Made by a program: the position numbers and the translations under genes
From: Armatimonadota bacterium
Lineage (GTDB): Bacteria; Armatimonadota; Armatimonadia; Armatimonadales; Armatimonadaceae
Assembly (NCBI GenBank): GCA_026392155.1
Contig: JAPLCP010000151.1
Coordinates: 1 to 45,387 of the forward strand
Length of the DNA stretch: 45,387 nt
Reading direction: 5' to 3'
The notes under the pieces: model-generated
Databases searched by the model: none
The model's input: the letters and a program-made list of their open reading frames with translations, nothing else
Told to the model about the DNA's origin: nothing
Shown here: positions 14,261 to 21,975 of the stretch, piece by piece
Layout of the letters: each line of letters starts with the position of its first letter
How positions within the stretch are numbered: the stretch's first letter is position 1

Positions 14261-15006
14261 TGAAAACAGCTCGCTTTAAAACACATGCCTTTACGCTCAT
14301 TGAGCTTCTTGTCGTGATCGCGATCATCGCGATTCTTGCCGCCATCCTCTTTCCCGTTTTTGCCCAGGCGCGTGAGAAAGCCCGTCAGACAAGCTGCCTC
14401 TCCAATACCAAGCAGCTCGGCACGGCGTTGACCATGTATCTCCAGGACTATGATGAGACTTTTTATCCCCATGTCACCGAGCGCACCGCTCCTCCTGGAA
14501 CAGGGGCGGATCAGGCATCACGTGCTCCGTTCAGCTACAAGACCAAGCTAGAGCCGTATATCAAGAATGCCCAGATCTTCAAGTGTCCCTCCGCTCCGGC
14601 TTGGCCCACACCTCAGGTAGGAGCCTGGTTTACCACTGATTATGGCAACAATCACAACGAGGCCAATCTCGTCGGAGCAGTTCAGCGTATCTGGTATATC
14701 AACAACCCAGACTTCGGCTTTAACGAGACCACCACGCTGGCGATCCTGGATCGTCCCGCCGAGTTTATCGCGATTGCCGAAGCGGGGCGTGCGAGTGGCA
14801 TTGCCTCACGAGGCGGACTCTATCCCCAGCCTTGGGCCTTTGATGATGGTGCTCTCCCTGATGCGTCTCAGCAGGCACGTTTTCGGGCACGGCACTCGGG
14901 CGGTGGCAATATCGCTTTCGCCGATGGGCATGCCAAGTGGCTGCGCCCGGAGCAGACCTGGAAGTCGTATACCAACAACCTCTGGAGAAGGAACCCGACT
15001 CCATAG
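14260..15006 (+). CDS. Type II secretion-like pseudopilin with H-X9-DG motif
   Basis: This 248-residue protein has a basic leader then [42 protein letters not shown], the prepilin cleavage/methylation motif (Phe +1, Glu +5). The C-terminal part contains [18 protein letters not shown], the H-X9-DG signature. This architecture is massively expanded in Planctomycetes and Armatimonadota, and its exact role is not known. The protein is expected to be processed by a prepilin peptidase and to sit in the inner membrane or a pilus-like fibre. Oddly, it lies between the lipoprotein/YezD genes and the permease/ATPase genes of an ABC importer, and the permease ATG follows its stop immediately. It may bind cargo at the cell surface for this importer, or be an insertion. 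Confidence 0.9.
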   Translation: MKTARFKTHAFTLIELLVVIAIIAILAAILFPVFAQAREKARQTSCLSNTKQLGTALTMYLQDYDETFYPHVTERTAPPGTGADQASRAPFSYKTKLEPYIKNAQIFKCPSAPAWPTPQVGAWFTTDYGNNHNEANLVGAVQRIWYINNPDFGFNETTTLAILDRPAEFIAIAEAGRASGIASRGGLYPQPWAFDDGALPDASQQARFRARHSGGGNIAFADGHAKWLRPEQTWKSYTNNLWRRNPTP

Positions 15007-15765
15007 ATGAAGGCTGCCCGGATTGTCTTTTATGTGCTCCTAGGGCTGGCTTGGTGGAGCGCTTCGGCGCTCCGTCTCTGGCCACCCTACTTGCTCCCCT
15101 CTCCGGGCGATGTGGGAGTCTTCTTGCTCGCAGCCCTCAAAGACGGCTCGCTGCTCTCGGCGCTACTCACCTCGCTAGGCCGGGTGGGGCTGGGCTATCT
15201 GATCTCGCTGAGTCTCGGAACGGCACTGGGGCTGCTGCTGGCGCGCTCTAAGCTGGCCGATGCCACGCTTGGCTCGGCTGTCACAGGGCTCCAGAGCCTG
15301 CCCTCGATCTGCTGGTTTCCCTTAGCGCTACTCTGGTTTGGGCTGACGGAGAAATCGGTGCTCTTTGTGGTGGTGATGGGCGCACTCTTTGCCATCACGC
15401 TGGCGGTGCGCTCGGGAGTGCGTGGCCTGCCGCCGCTCTGGCTCAAGGCGGCGCAGATGCTGGGCGCGACGGGCCCGACTCTCTGGCGACGCGTCTTACT
15501 TCCCGCGATCTTGCCCGCTTTTCTGGCGGGAATGCGCCAAGGCTGGGCCTTTGCCTGGCGCTCACTCATGGCGGCGGAGCTGCTCTCCCAGTCGCTGAAG
15601 ATTGGGGTGGGGCACTTACTCAGCACGGGGCGTGATCTTAACGACATGCCGATGGTACTGGGAATGGTGAGCGTGATTCTCTTTCTGGGCGTTGCCGTGG
15701 ACGTTGTGGTCTTTGCCCCGCTAGAGCGCTTGATCGCACGGCGCTGGGGAGTGGAGGGCGCATGA
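15007..15765 (+). CDS. ABC importer permease (SsuC/TauC-like)
   Basis: This 252-residue binding-protein-dependent permease has about six hydrophobic segments. The EAA-type loop that docks the ATPase is seen in LKAAQMLGATGPTLWRRVLLPAILPAFLAGMRQGWAFAWRSLMAAELL (about residues 148-195), which closely follows the SsuC/TauC/NrtB pattern. The N-terminal LPSPGDVGVFLLAAL is also typical. The ATG begins at the base after the pseudopilin stop, and its stop overlaps the ATPase ATG by 4 bp. It forms the membrane channel for the lipoprotein at 12999. Confidence 0.9.
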   Translation: MKAARIVFYVLLGLAWWSASALRLWPPYLLPSPGDVGVFLLAALKDGSLLSALLTSLGRVGLGYLISLSLGTALGLLLARSKLADATLGSAVTGLQSLPSICWFPLALLWFGLTEKSVLFVVVMGALFAITLAVRSGVRGLPPLWLKAAQMLGATGPTLWRRVLLPAILPAFLAGMRQGWAFAWRSLMAAELLSQSLKIGVGHLLSTGRDLNDMPMVLGMVSVILFLGVAVDVVVFAPLERLIARRWGVEGA

Positions 15766-16562
15766 TCGAGGCACAAAATCTTACCCGACAGTTTCCGGGC
15801 GGGACGGTTGCGCTGGAAGGCATCAAGCTGGTAATCCCAGACGGGCAGTTTGTCTCCCTGGTAGGGCCATCGGGCTGTGGGAAGTCCACCCTGCTCTCGC
15901 TCTTGGCTGGGCTCGATAAGCCTAGCGCGGGCACCGTGGCAGGGGTGAAGCGCCCTGGCGTGGTCTTTCAAGAGGCGGCGCTCTATCCGTGGAAGACAGT
16001 GCTCCAGAATGTGTGCTTTGGGCTGGAGCTGCGTGGCTTGCCCAGAGCCGAGTGTCAGGCGCAGGCAGAGGCGGCGCTAAGGACGGTTCACCTGGCGCGT
16101 TTTGCAAAAGCCTACCCCCATGAGCTCTCCGGTGGGATGCGCCAGCGGGCTGCAATTGCCCGTGCACTGGTGCTGGAGCCCGATGCGCTCTTTCTAGATG
16201 AGCCGTTTGGTGCACTCGATGCCCAGACCCGTGCACTGCTTCAGATCGAGCTCTTGACGCTCTGGGAGCGCACGAAGCTCAGCGTGGTTTTTGTGACCCA
16301 TAGCTTGGAAGAAGCCGTTGCGCTCTCAGACCGGGTGATCTTGATGGCCTCACGCCCTGGGCGGATCATCGCCGATGTGCTGATTGACGCGCCCCGTCCC
16401 CGTGATCTCCGCCGTGATCTGACCCTTGCTGCGATCCAGGATCGCCTCTTTGCCCAGCTCTCTGAGGAAGTAGCGCGTGTGGCGGCTCAAGAGTACGACA
16501 CGGACTGGAACATGAAAACTCCCTTGGTGCGCGAGGGAGAAGAGGCGGGTTCGGGGATATAG
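15762..16562 (+). CDS. ABC importer ATPase (SsuB/TauB-like)
   Basis: This 266-residue ABC ATPase of the sulfonate/nitrate/taurine group has Walker A VGPSGCGKSTL (about residues 34-44), Q-loop GVVFQEAALYPWKTV, signature LSGGMRQRAAIARAL, Walker B DALFLDEPFGALDAQT and switch His VFVTHSLEEAVALSDRVILM. The RPGRI segment following is typical of SsuB/TauB. It overlaps the permease by 4 bp and is the last gene of the operon, ending before a terminator shared with the convergent permease gene. Confidence 0.92.
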   Translation: MIEAQNLTRQFPGGTVALEGIKLVIPDGQFVSLVGPSGCGKSTLLSLLAGLDKPSAGTVAGVKRPGVVFQEAALYPWKTVLQNVCFGLELRGLPRAECQAQAEAALRTVHLARFAKAYPHELSGGMRQRAAIARALVLEPDALFLDEPFGALDAQTRALLQIELLTLWERTKLSVVFVTHSLEEAVALSDRVILMASRPGRIIADVLIDAPRPRDLRRDLTLAAIQDRLFAQLSEEVARVAAQEYDTDWNMKTPLVREGEEAGSGI

Positions 16563-16590
16563 TCCCCTCGATTGGAACGAAGGCTCTCCA

Positions 16591-16622
16591 GTCCCACCCC
16601 TCTAACGGGCGGGACGTTTTTT
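16591..16622 (+). terminator. Rho-independent terminator between convergent ABC operons
   Basis: GTCCCACCC pairs with GGGCGGGAC (one mismatch), loop CTCTAAC, then GTTTTTT on the plus strand. The right arm and loop include the last codons of the convergent permease gene (stop at 16602-16604). Confidence 0.7.
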
Positions 16623-17591
16623 CCAGACGAAGCGTGCGGAGAGCCCGAGAATGAGAAGTGCTTGGACGACTTGAGCGAGCTGCTTGGGTGTCTCGGTGGC
16701 GAAGCTCATCTGATCCGCCCCAGCTCCGAGTGCACCAAAGAGCAGGGCGGCGGGCAGAACGGCCCATGCCTGGCTCCCCGCCAGTAGCGCCACGGCTAGA
16801 CCATCGAAGCCATAGCCGATGCCATAGAAGTCGGCGGGGAAGCGGTGGAACGGAACCACGCCCAGTACCACCACGGCTCCTGCAAGCCCTGCCAGCGCCC
16901 CGGAGAGCAGAAATGCCCGCAGTGTCACAAGCTCGACTCTCACGCCCGCTGCACGGGCCGCCTCGGGGTTCTGGCCCACGAGGCGCGTCTCATAGCCCCA
17001 GACCGTACGTGTCAGGGCCCAGGCGATACTCCCCACGGCGACCAGCCCTAGGAGCAGACCCGCGTGGACATCGTGGCCTTCAAAGAGGCGTGGGAGTGTG
17101 GCGTGGACTTCTGTGGTCTGTGGTGCCTGGCCAGTGGGGTCTTTCAGAGGCATGGTCGCCAGCCAGCGCGTGAGGTTGCGGGCAACATAGTTCAGCAAGA
17201 TCGCAACAATCACCTCATGCGCCCCACGCCTGAGCTTCAGCCACGCCGGGAGCCACGCCCAGCAAGCGCCGCCCAGAGCGCCACCGAGCAGCCCCAGCGG
17301 CACTGCCAGCACGCTCGGCACGGCTGCTGCGACGAGGGCACCCACCAGCCCTCCGATGGCCATCTGTCCCTCGGCTCCGATGTTAAACAGCCCAACGGAA
17401 AGCCCGATCAGCACCGCGATTCCCGTCAGCAAGAGTGGTGTCGCCTGTCCCAGAGTCTTCAGCCACGCGTCTGGCGATCCCAAGCTCCCGTCCCAGAGCG
17501 CCCGATACGCCTCCATCGGACTCTGCCCAATCAGAGCGATGACAGTGCCTCCCAGTAGCAAAGCCGCCAGAAACGCGAACACTGCTCTCAT
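16602..17591 (-). CDS. BMP-type (nucleoside/simple sugar) ABC permease, YufP-like
   Basis: This 329-residue polytopic membrane protein of the COG4603 group contains the diagnostic GLSVGLFNIGAEGQMAIGGLVGA (about residues 63-85) and AHEVIVAILLNYVARNLTRWL (about 128-148). It is of usual length for the family. It pairs with two-domain ATPases of the YufO/RbsA type; the ATPase gene lies directly upstream with a 4-bp overlap. A second permease (YufQ-like) and a BMP lipoprotein normally complete the system, but neither is in this window. The substrate would be a nucleoside or similar compound. Confidence 0.88.
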   Translation of the reverse strand: MRAVFAFLAALLLGGTVIALIGQSPMEAYRALWDGSLGSPDAWLKTLGQATPLLLTGIAVLIGLSVGLFNIGAEGQMAIGGLVGALVAAAVPSVLAVPLGLLGGALGGACWAWLPAWLKLRRGAHEVIVAILLNYVARNLTRWLATMPLKDPTGQAPQTTEVHATLPRLFEGHDVHAGLLLGLVAVGSIAWALTRTVWGYETRLVGQNPEAARAAGVRVELVTLRAFLLSGALAGLAGAVVVLGVVPFHRFPADFYGIGYGFDGLAVALLAGSQAWAVLPAALLFGALGAGADQMSFATETPKQLAQVVQALLILGLSARFVWKKRPAR

Positions 17592-18253
17592 TGGCTTGCT
17601 CCCGTCATTAGCGCCCCGATACGCTCTTCGGTGGCTTCTGTGCGCTCTAAAACTCCGACGAGCTTTCCTTCCAAGAGCACTGCCACTCGGTCAGAAAGTG
17701 TGAGGACCTCGCCTAAGTCTAGCGATTGGATGAGCACTGCCACCCCACTGTCGGCGGCTTCTCGCAGGCGCTGATGGACGAACTCGGTGGCGGCGAAGTC
17801 TAAACCACGCGTGGGCTGGGAGGCGACAATTACCTTTGGTTTTTTCGAGAGCTCCCGCGCTAACACAAGCTTCTGCTGGTTGCCGCCCGAGAGCGAGCGC
17901 ATCGGGGCAGTGGGATTTTCTGCGCCGCGCACATCAAAAGTCGCGACGCGTTCGGCGAGAAACTCTTGGATCGCAGATTTTTTAATCCATCCGCCTGCCT
18001 TCATAAAGACGGCTTCTCGGTGCCGCCCTAGCACGGCATTCTCCGCCAGCGAAAGGCTCTGCGCAACGGCGTGACGGTGCCGATCTTCGGGGATAAAGCC
18101 CACTGTCTCTGTGCCCGTAATCGTGCCGCTCTCTGGCCTTCGTAGCCCGACAATCGCTTCGATAAGCTCGGTCTGGCCAGAGCCATCCACGCCCGCAATC
18201 CCTAGGATCTCCCCCGGCGCAACCGTGAGTGAGCAGTCTTTGAGCCTACCCAC
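17588..18253 (-). CDS. BMP-type ABC ATPase, second nucleotide-binding domain (separated by frameshift)
   Basis: The C-terminal half of a YufO/RbsA-like ATPase: ADP-type Walker region GIAGVDGSGQTELIEAIVGL, degenerate as is normal for the second domain, signature LSGGNQQKLVLARELSKKPKVIVASQPTRGLD and the closing LEGKLVG block. The first GTG in frame is at 18253, but conserved sequence (LTLQNLTV) continues upstream in this frame through the repeat, so the domain begins nearer 18275. The frame is one base off from the first half. Translation could restart at the GTG after the upstream TGA (18271-18273), use frameshifting in the repeat, or the gene may be dead. Confidence 0.8.
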   Translation of the reverse strand: MGRLKDCSLTVAPGEILGIAGVDGSGQTELIEAIVGLRRPESGTITGTETVGFIPEDRHRHAVAQSLSLAENAVLGRHREAVFMKAGGWIKKSAIQEFLAERVATFDVRGAENPTAPMRSLSGGNQQKLVLARELSKKPKVIVASQPTRGLDFAATEFVHQRLREAADSGVAVLIQSLDLGEVLTLSDRVAVLLEGKLVGVLERTEATEERIGALMTGASQ

Positions 18254-18270
18254 GGTGAGGTTCTGGAGGG

Positions 18271-19104
18271 TCAGGCCAGTCCCTCCTCCTGAATTCCCTC
18301 CTCCTGAATTCCCTCCTCCTGAATTCCCTCCGAGGGTTGGGAAGAGGGAGACTGGCTCCCCTCCTCCCGGGATCGGGAGGAGGGAATACCCACCATCGCC
18401 GCTGCTAGCTCGGCGGGGCTGGTCTCACGAATTTCTTTGCTCAGAATGTGCTTGCCGCGCCGTAGAACGGTCACCGAGTCGGCGTTGGCCATGACTTCAT
18501 CGAGCTTATGGGTGATGAAAACCACCGTCACGCCCTGCGCCGAGAGGCGGCGCGTTGCTGCCCAGAGCTCGTGGGCCTCAGGGGGAGCGAGAGTTGCCGT
18601 CGGCTCGTCGAGAATCAGCACGCGGGCCTTTCGATAGAGCGCCTTGAGAATCTCCACCCGCTGCTGGGCCGCCACGGAGAGAGTTTCCACACGAGCGCGA
18701 GGGTCAATCGCCAGGCCGCTCTCTTTGGCAAGAGCCTCGATTTGTCTATGCGCTTCAGCGACATTGATCTTGGGACCGGTGTGGGGCTCGTTGCCTAAAA
18801 TAATATTTTCCGTCACCGTGAACGGTGCGATGAGCTCAAAGTGCTGCTGTACCATCCCAACTCCAGCGGCGATGGCGCTGCGGGGTGAGGTAAAGCGAGT
18901 AGGCTGGCCATTGAGCAGGAGCTGACCTGAGTCGGGCGGGAGCAGGCCAAAGAGGACGCGCATCAGCGTAGACTTTCCCGCGCCGTTCTCCCCGACCACG
19001 GCGACCCGCGTACCTGGCGGTAGAGCGAGCGAGACACTCTCCAGCGCGGTTACCGCGCCAAAGCGCACGGTAACCTCAGAGAGCTGGATCTCAGGAGTCG
19101 TCAC
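18271..19104 (-). CDS. BMP-type ABC ATPase, first nucleotide-binding domain (gene broken in linker repeat)
   Basis: The N-terminal half of a normally about 500-residue two-domain ATPase: Walker A VVGENGAGKSTLMRVL (about residues 35-50), Q-loop VGMVQQHFELIAPFTVTENI typical of YufO, signature LSVAAQQRVEILKAL and Walker B VLILDEPTATLAP. After AAAMVG, where the family linker starts, the frame runs into repeat-encoded residues (PSSRSREEG, then GIQEE three times) and stops at TGA 18271. Its ATG overlaps the glycosyltransferase stop by 4 bp. Confidence 0.85.
   Translation of the reverse strand: MTTPEIQLSEVTVRFGAVTALESVSLALPPGTRVAVVGENGAGKSTLMRVLFGLLPPDSGQLLLNGQPTRFTSPRSAIAAGVGMVQQHFELIAPFTVTENIILGNEPHTGPKINVAEAHRQIEALAKESGLAIDPRARVETLSVAAQQRVEILKALYRKARVLILDEPTATLAPPEAHELWAATRRLSAQGVTVVFITHKLDEVMANADSVTVLRRGKHILSKEIRETSPAELAAAMVGIPSSRSREEGSQSPSSQPSEGIQEEGIQEEGIQEEGLA
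18281..18388. repeat. Family 1 repeat inside the ABC ATPase gene, with three 15-bp tandem units
   Basis: CCCTCCTCCTGAATT occurs three times in tandem (18281-18325). A linker with CGAGGGTTGGGAAGAGGG follows, then the perfect palindrome CCCTCCTCCC-GGGATC-GGGAGGAGGG (18359-18384). The block lies at the junction of the two nucleotide-binding domains. Both relevant frames stay open through it, but the two halves of the gene are in different frames. Confidence 0.8.
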
Positions 19105-20156
19105 GAAGAAAGTATAGCACGGTAGGCGGCGAGAACCGTCTCCGCGTGGGCTTGCCAGGTGTAGGCAGGCGTGCTGTCATAGCGAGCCGCTTGCAGGGCC
19201 GCTGCCAGCCCTGCGGGATCGCGTGGATCAACAAAGCTTGCCGAGGTTCCGAGCACCTCTCGGAGCACGGGAATATCCGCGGCGACCACAGGGCAGCTCT
19301 GTGCGAGGGCTTCGAGTGGTGGATAGCCAAAGCCTTCATAGAGCGACGGAAAACAATAGGCGCTTGCCTCGGCGTAGGCGGCACGTAGCTCGGTGTCGGT
19401 CAGGCGGCCCAGAATACAGGCATTGGGGGGAAGTGTGAGGGCTTGGGAGCGGCCACTGGAAAAAGTTTCTCCGACAAGCGCTAATTTTTTTTCGGGAAGT
19501 TTTTCCATCGCCTCTAAAAGCGCCGGGAGATTTTTATGTGGCTCACTCGTGCCCACGGCCAAGACAAAATCCCTGGAGAGACGCTGGCGAAACTCTGAGC
19601 GCTCTTGGGGGCTAGCTGGCGTGCTCCAGAACGTGTCTACGCCAGGGTAGGCGACCGTGAGTTTTTCGGAAGACACCCCTGGAACCAGCGCAAGAATCTC
19701 CCTTTTTGTAAACTGCGACATGGGTAGAATATGGGATGCTTGCCGGATCGAGCGCGGCATGATCGCCCGTAGAAAGGCTCCGCGTAGAGGGGAGAAGCTC
19801 TGGGGCCAGCGCAGAATACGCAGATCAGGGACGGTTAAGACGCTGGGGGTGGGGAGAGAGAAGGGCAGATAACCAAACGGGGAGTGGAAAAGTGCGAAGC
19901 CCTGTTTCTTATGGAGCCGTCGCAAAAACGCCGACTCACGGAGCAGGCGACCCAGGGGATGTCCGGCTCCACCACCGGAGTGCGTGGGCAGCTCAATGGG
20001 CTTGAGCGGGTCGGGAAGGCCGCTCCAGCCGGGGGGGATCAGGCAGTGAATCTCGATATCGGAGTGCGCGGCGAGTGCCTGAAGGAGCCCTTTTATGTAG
20101 CGTGTGATCCCTGTATTTTCTGCCAGGACAAAGGGACAATGAAGCAAGACACGCAT
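19101..20156 (-). CDS. GT4 family glycosyltransferase
   Basis: This 351-residue GT-B fold glycosyltransferase opens with MRVLLHCPFVLAENTGITRYIKGLLQAL, the glycine-containing first loop. The linker FVLAVGTSEPHKNLPALLEAM (about residues 193-213) is characteristic of GT4 enzymes, and the nucleotide-sugar site EGFGYPPLEALAQSCPVVAADIPVLREV (about 270-297) carries the E-x7-E motif. It probably transfers a hexose or mannose to a cell-surface glycan. It is the first gene of a run with the BMP-type transporter (4-bp overlap), a pairing without obvious logic. TATGAT lies 11 nt before the ATG. Confidence 0.9.
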   Translation of the reverse strand: MRVLLHCPFVLAENTGITRYIKGLLQALAAHSDIEIHCLIPPGWSGLPDPLKPIELPTHSGGGAGHPLGRLLRESAFLRRLHKKQGFALFHSPFGYLPFSLPTPSVLTVPDLRILRWPQSFSPLRGAFLRAIMPRSIRQASHILPMSQFTKREILALVPGVSSEKLTVAYPGVDTFWSTPASPQERSEFRQRLSRDFVLAVGTSEPHKNLPALLEAMEKLPEKKLALVGETFSSGRSQALTLPPNACILGRLTDTELRAAYAEASAYCFPSLYEGFGYPPLEALAQSCPVVAADIPVLREVLGTSASFVDPRDPAGLAAALQAARYDSTPAYTWQAHAETVLAAYRAILSS

Positions 20157-20167
20157 CTCAGAATCCT

Positions 20168-20173
20168 ATCATA
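20168..20173 (-). promoter_or_regulatory. -10-like TATGAT upstream of the glycosyltransferase
   Basis: TATGAT on the minus strand ends 11 nt before the ATG at 20156. It lies back-to-back with the promoter of the divergent propeller gene. No strong -35 is seen. Confidence 0.3.
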
Positions 20174-20183
20174 AAACTGGCGC

Positions 20184-20212
20184 TTGACTCTGGGAAGGCT
20201 TAGAGTTATAAT
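20184..20212 (+). promoter_or_regulatory. Sigma-70-type promoter of the PQQ-propeller gene
   Basis: TTGACT (20184-20189), a 17-nt spacer and a perfect TATAAT (20207-20212). The ATG is at 20248 with GAAGGAT 5 nt upstream, so this gene has a conventional leader of about 30 nt. Confidence 0.8.
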
Positions 20213-20247
20213 TATGCGACATCTTAGGCCGTGTCGAAGGATAAACC

Positions 20248-21915
20248 ATGCGAATTTCTCGTCGCAATAAACATACCCATGTCGGTGTAGCTGCCGCAAT
20301 CATGATGACATCTGGTATCGCTGCCGTGGCTGCGGACTGGCCCCAGCTTCGTGGAGACACGCAGCGAACGGGCGTTTCTGCTGAGGCAATCAAGCCACCA
20401 TTGGCAGTGCTATGGCGTTTCACTGGAGGCGCACAGAACAACAACTTGACCTCTCCTGTGGTCGTAGGCAATACTGTCTACTACACGACCCGCGCTAGCG
20501 CTCAGCAGGGTGGGATTCTCTACGCGCTGGACACACGAACCGGAGCTAAGAAGCTTTCGTTCCCGAACGATCCCAATGGGTTGCCGGGGGGATCTTACTT
20601 CACCACGAGCGCTACCTATGACAAGGGGCGTTTGTACATCGGGTCTTCTAGTGGAACCCTCTATGTCTTGGATGCGACCACGCTCAAAGAAGTCGGTGGT
20701 CCCTTTCAGCTCGGACGGCGCATTGAGTCTGCACCCATCGTGGAGAACGGAACCCTTTACTTTGGTTGCAACGATGGGACGTTCTATGCGCTCGATGCCC
20801 AGACGGGGGAGAAGCGCTGGACCAAGATGGATGTCCGCAACCGCCGCACCGTAGGATATGCCTACGCCGCGGGCGAGGGCGTGAGCTCCGCTCCTCTTCT
20901 GGCGGGGGACATGATGCTCTTCCAGACCTCGGACAACCAGGTGCACGGGCTCAAGCAGGCCACGGGCAACTTCCGCTGGAAGACCCGTCTTCCCTATGCC
21001 TTCCTGCCCAATGGGATGACATTTGCGGGGAGCAGTGTCTTTGTGGCGACAGGCCCTTCGCTCTATGCGCTCTTGCCTGCCTCTGCCTCGGAGCGCTGGC
21101 ACCGTAACCTGCCCAACGACATCCAGGCGGCTCCCGTTGTCTCGAATGGGATTGTCTATGTTGGCTGTAAAGATGCCAAGGGTGATGCGGGCCTTCTCTA
21201 TGCCATCAAAGACAATGGCCGCACTCTTTGGAAAGACCCCGTTGCACTGCCGTTTAACCCCATGGGTGCCCCTGTGGTATCCGGTGAGGTGATCTATGTG
21301 CCCGGCCAGCGTGGCACTGTCATGGGGGTTGATAAGAACGATGGTCAGGTGCTCTGGACCTACCGGATTCAGCCTGCAACGAATCGAGCAAATATCAATC
21401 CTGGCACCGAGACGACGATCATGTCCCCCCTTGCTCTCTCAGGAGGAACTCTTTACGCTCTCTCTGCCGATGGCTCTCTGACTGCTTTCCGTGCCGATGC
21501 ACCCGATTCCAGTGGCCCTGTGATCAATGAGCTTTCTCCTAAACCAGGGACAGCACTCAATGGTAAGCCGCCCTTTGTGATCAGCGCAAAGCTGATTGAC
21601 GATGGCTCTGGGCTAAATCCCGCCACGATCACCGCATCGCTAGACGGTAAAGATATCACGGCGGTCTATGACAGTAAGCTGAGCCGGATTCGGTACACCA
21701 CTCAGTCCTCAGGGCGTATTGTGGATCCACCGCTTGCGGATGGTCGGCACGAAGTCACGCTCCGCGCCAAAGACTGGCGTGGCAATGAGACTGTGGAGAC
21801 CTGGTCCTTTGTCGTAGACAACAGCCTGCCGGTTCGTCCCACTTCCTCGGCTCCTAGCTCCACTCGTGGGGGGGGGCTTGGTCCTGGTGGGGCAGGAAAG
21901 GGTGGAGGGGGCTAG
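20248..21915 (+). CDS. Exported PQQ-like beta-propeller repeat protein with C-terminal Ig-like domain
   Basis: This 555-residue protein has an N-terminal export signal (about residues 1-29, ending AAVAA) followed by DWPQLRGDTQRTG, the usual start of planctomycete/Armatimonadota PQQ-propeller proteins. Blades repeat the pattern P-V--NGTVY-G---G--YALDA-TG--RW (for example VENGTLYFGCNDGTFYALDAQTGEKRWTK), giving about seven blades to residue 420. The following domain (GPVINELSPKPGTALNGKPPFVISAKLIDDGSGLNPATITASLDG and HEVTLRAKDWRGNETVETWSFVVDN) looks like a bacterial Ig-like beta-sandwich. It ends in a Ser/Gly-rich tail. Such proteins act as scaffolds in the periplasm or on the outer membrane; enzymatic PQQ binding is not implied. 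A terminator follows. Confidence 0.85.
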   Translation: MRISRRNKHTHVGVAAAIMMTSGIAAVAADWPQLRGDTQRTGVSAEAIKPPLAVLWRFTGGAQNNNLTSPVVVGNTVYYTTRASAQQGGILYALDTRTGAKKLSFPNDPNGLPGGSYFTTSATYDKGRLYIGSSSGTLYVLDATTLKEVGGPFQLGRRIESAPIVENGTLYFGCNDGTFYALDAQTGEKRWTKMDVRNRRTVGYAYAAGEGVSSAPLLAGDMMLFQTSDNQVHGLKQATGNFRWKTRLPYAFLPNGMTFAGSSVFVATGPSLYALLPASASERWHRNLPNDIQAAPVVSNGIVYVGCKDAKGDAGLLYAIKDNGRTLWKDPVALPFNPMGAPVVSGEVIYVPGQRGTVMGVDKNDGQVLWTYRIQPATNRANINPGTETTIMSPLALSGGTLYALSADGSLTAFRADAPDSSGPVINELSPKPGTALNGKPPFVISAKLIDDGSGLNPATITASLDGKDITAVYDSKLSRIRYTTQSSGRIVDPPLADGRHEVTLRAKDWRGNETVETWSFVVDNSLPVRPTSSAPSSTRGGGLGPGGAGKGGGG

Positions 21916-21934
21916 CCGCCGCCTTGGATTCTGG

Positions 21935-21972
21935 GCGGGCGAAGGCAGCAGTCTTCGCCCGCTTCGTTTTTT
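21935..21972 (+). terminator. Rho-independent terminator after the propeller gene
   Basis: GCGGGCGAAG (21935-21944) pairs perfectly with CTTCGCCCGC (21953-21962) around an 8-nt loop, followed by TTCGTTTTTT. It ends only 3 bp before the dprA start codon. Confidence 0.88.
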
Positions 21973-21975
21973 ACC

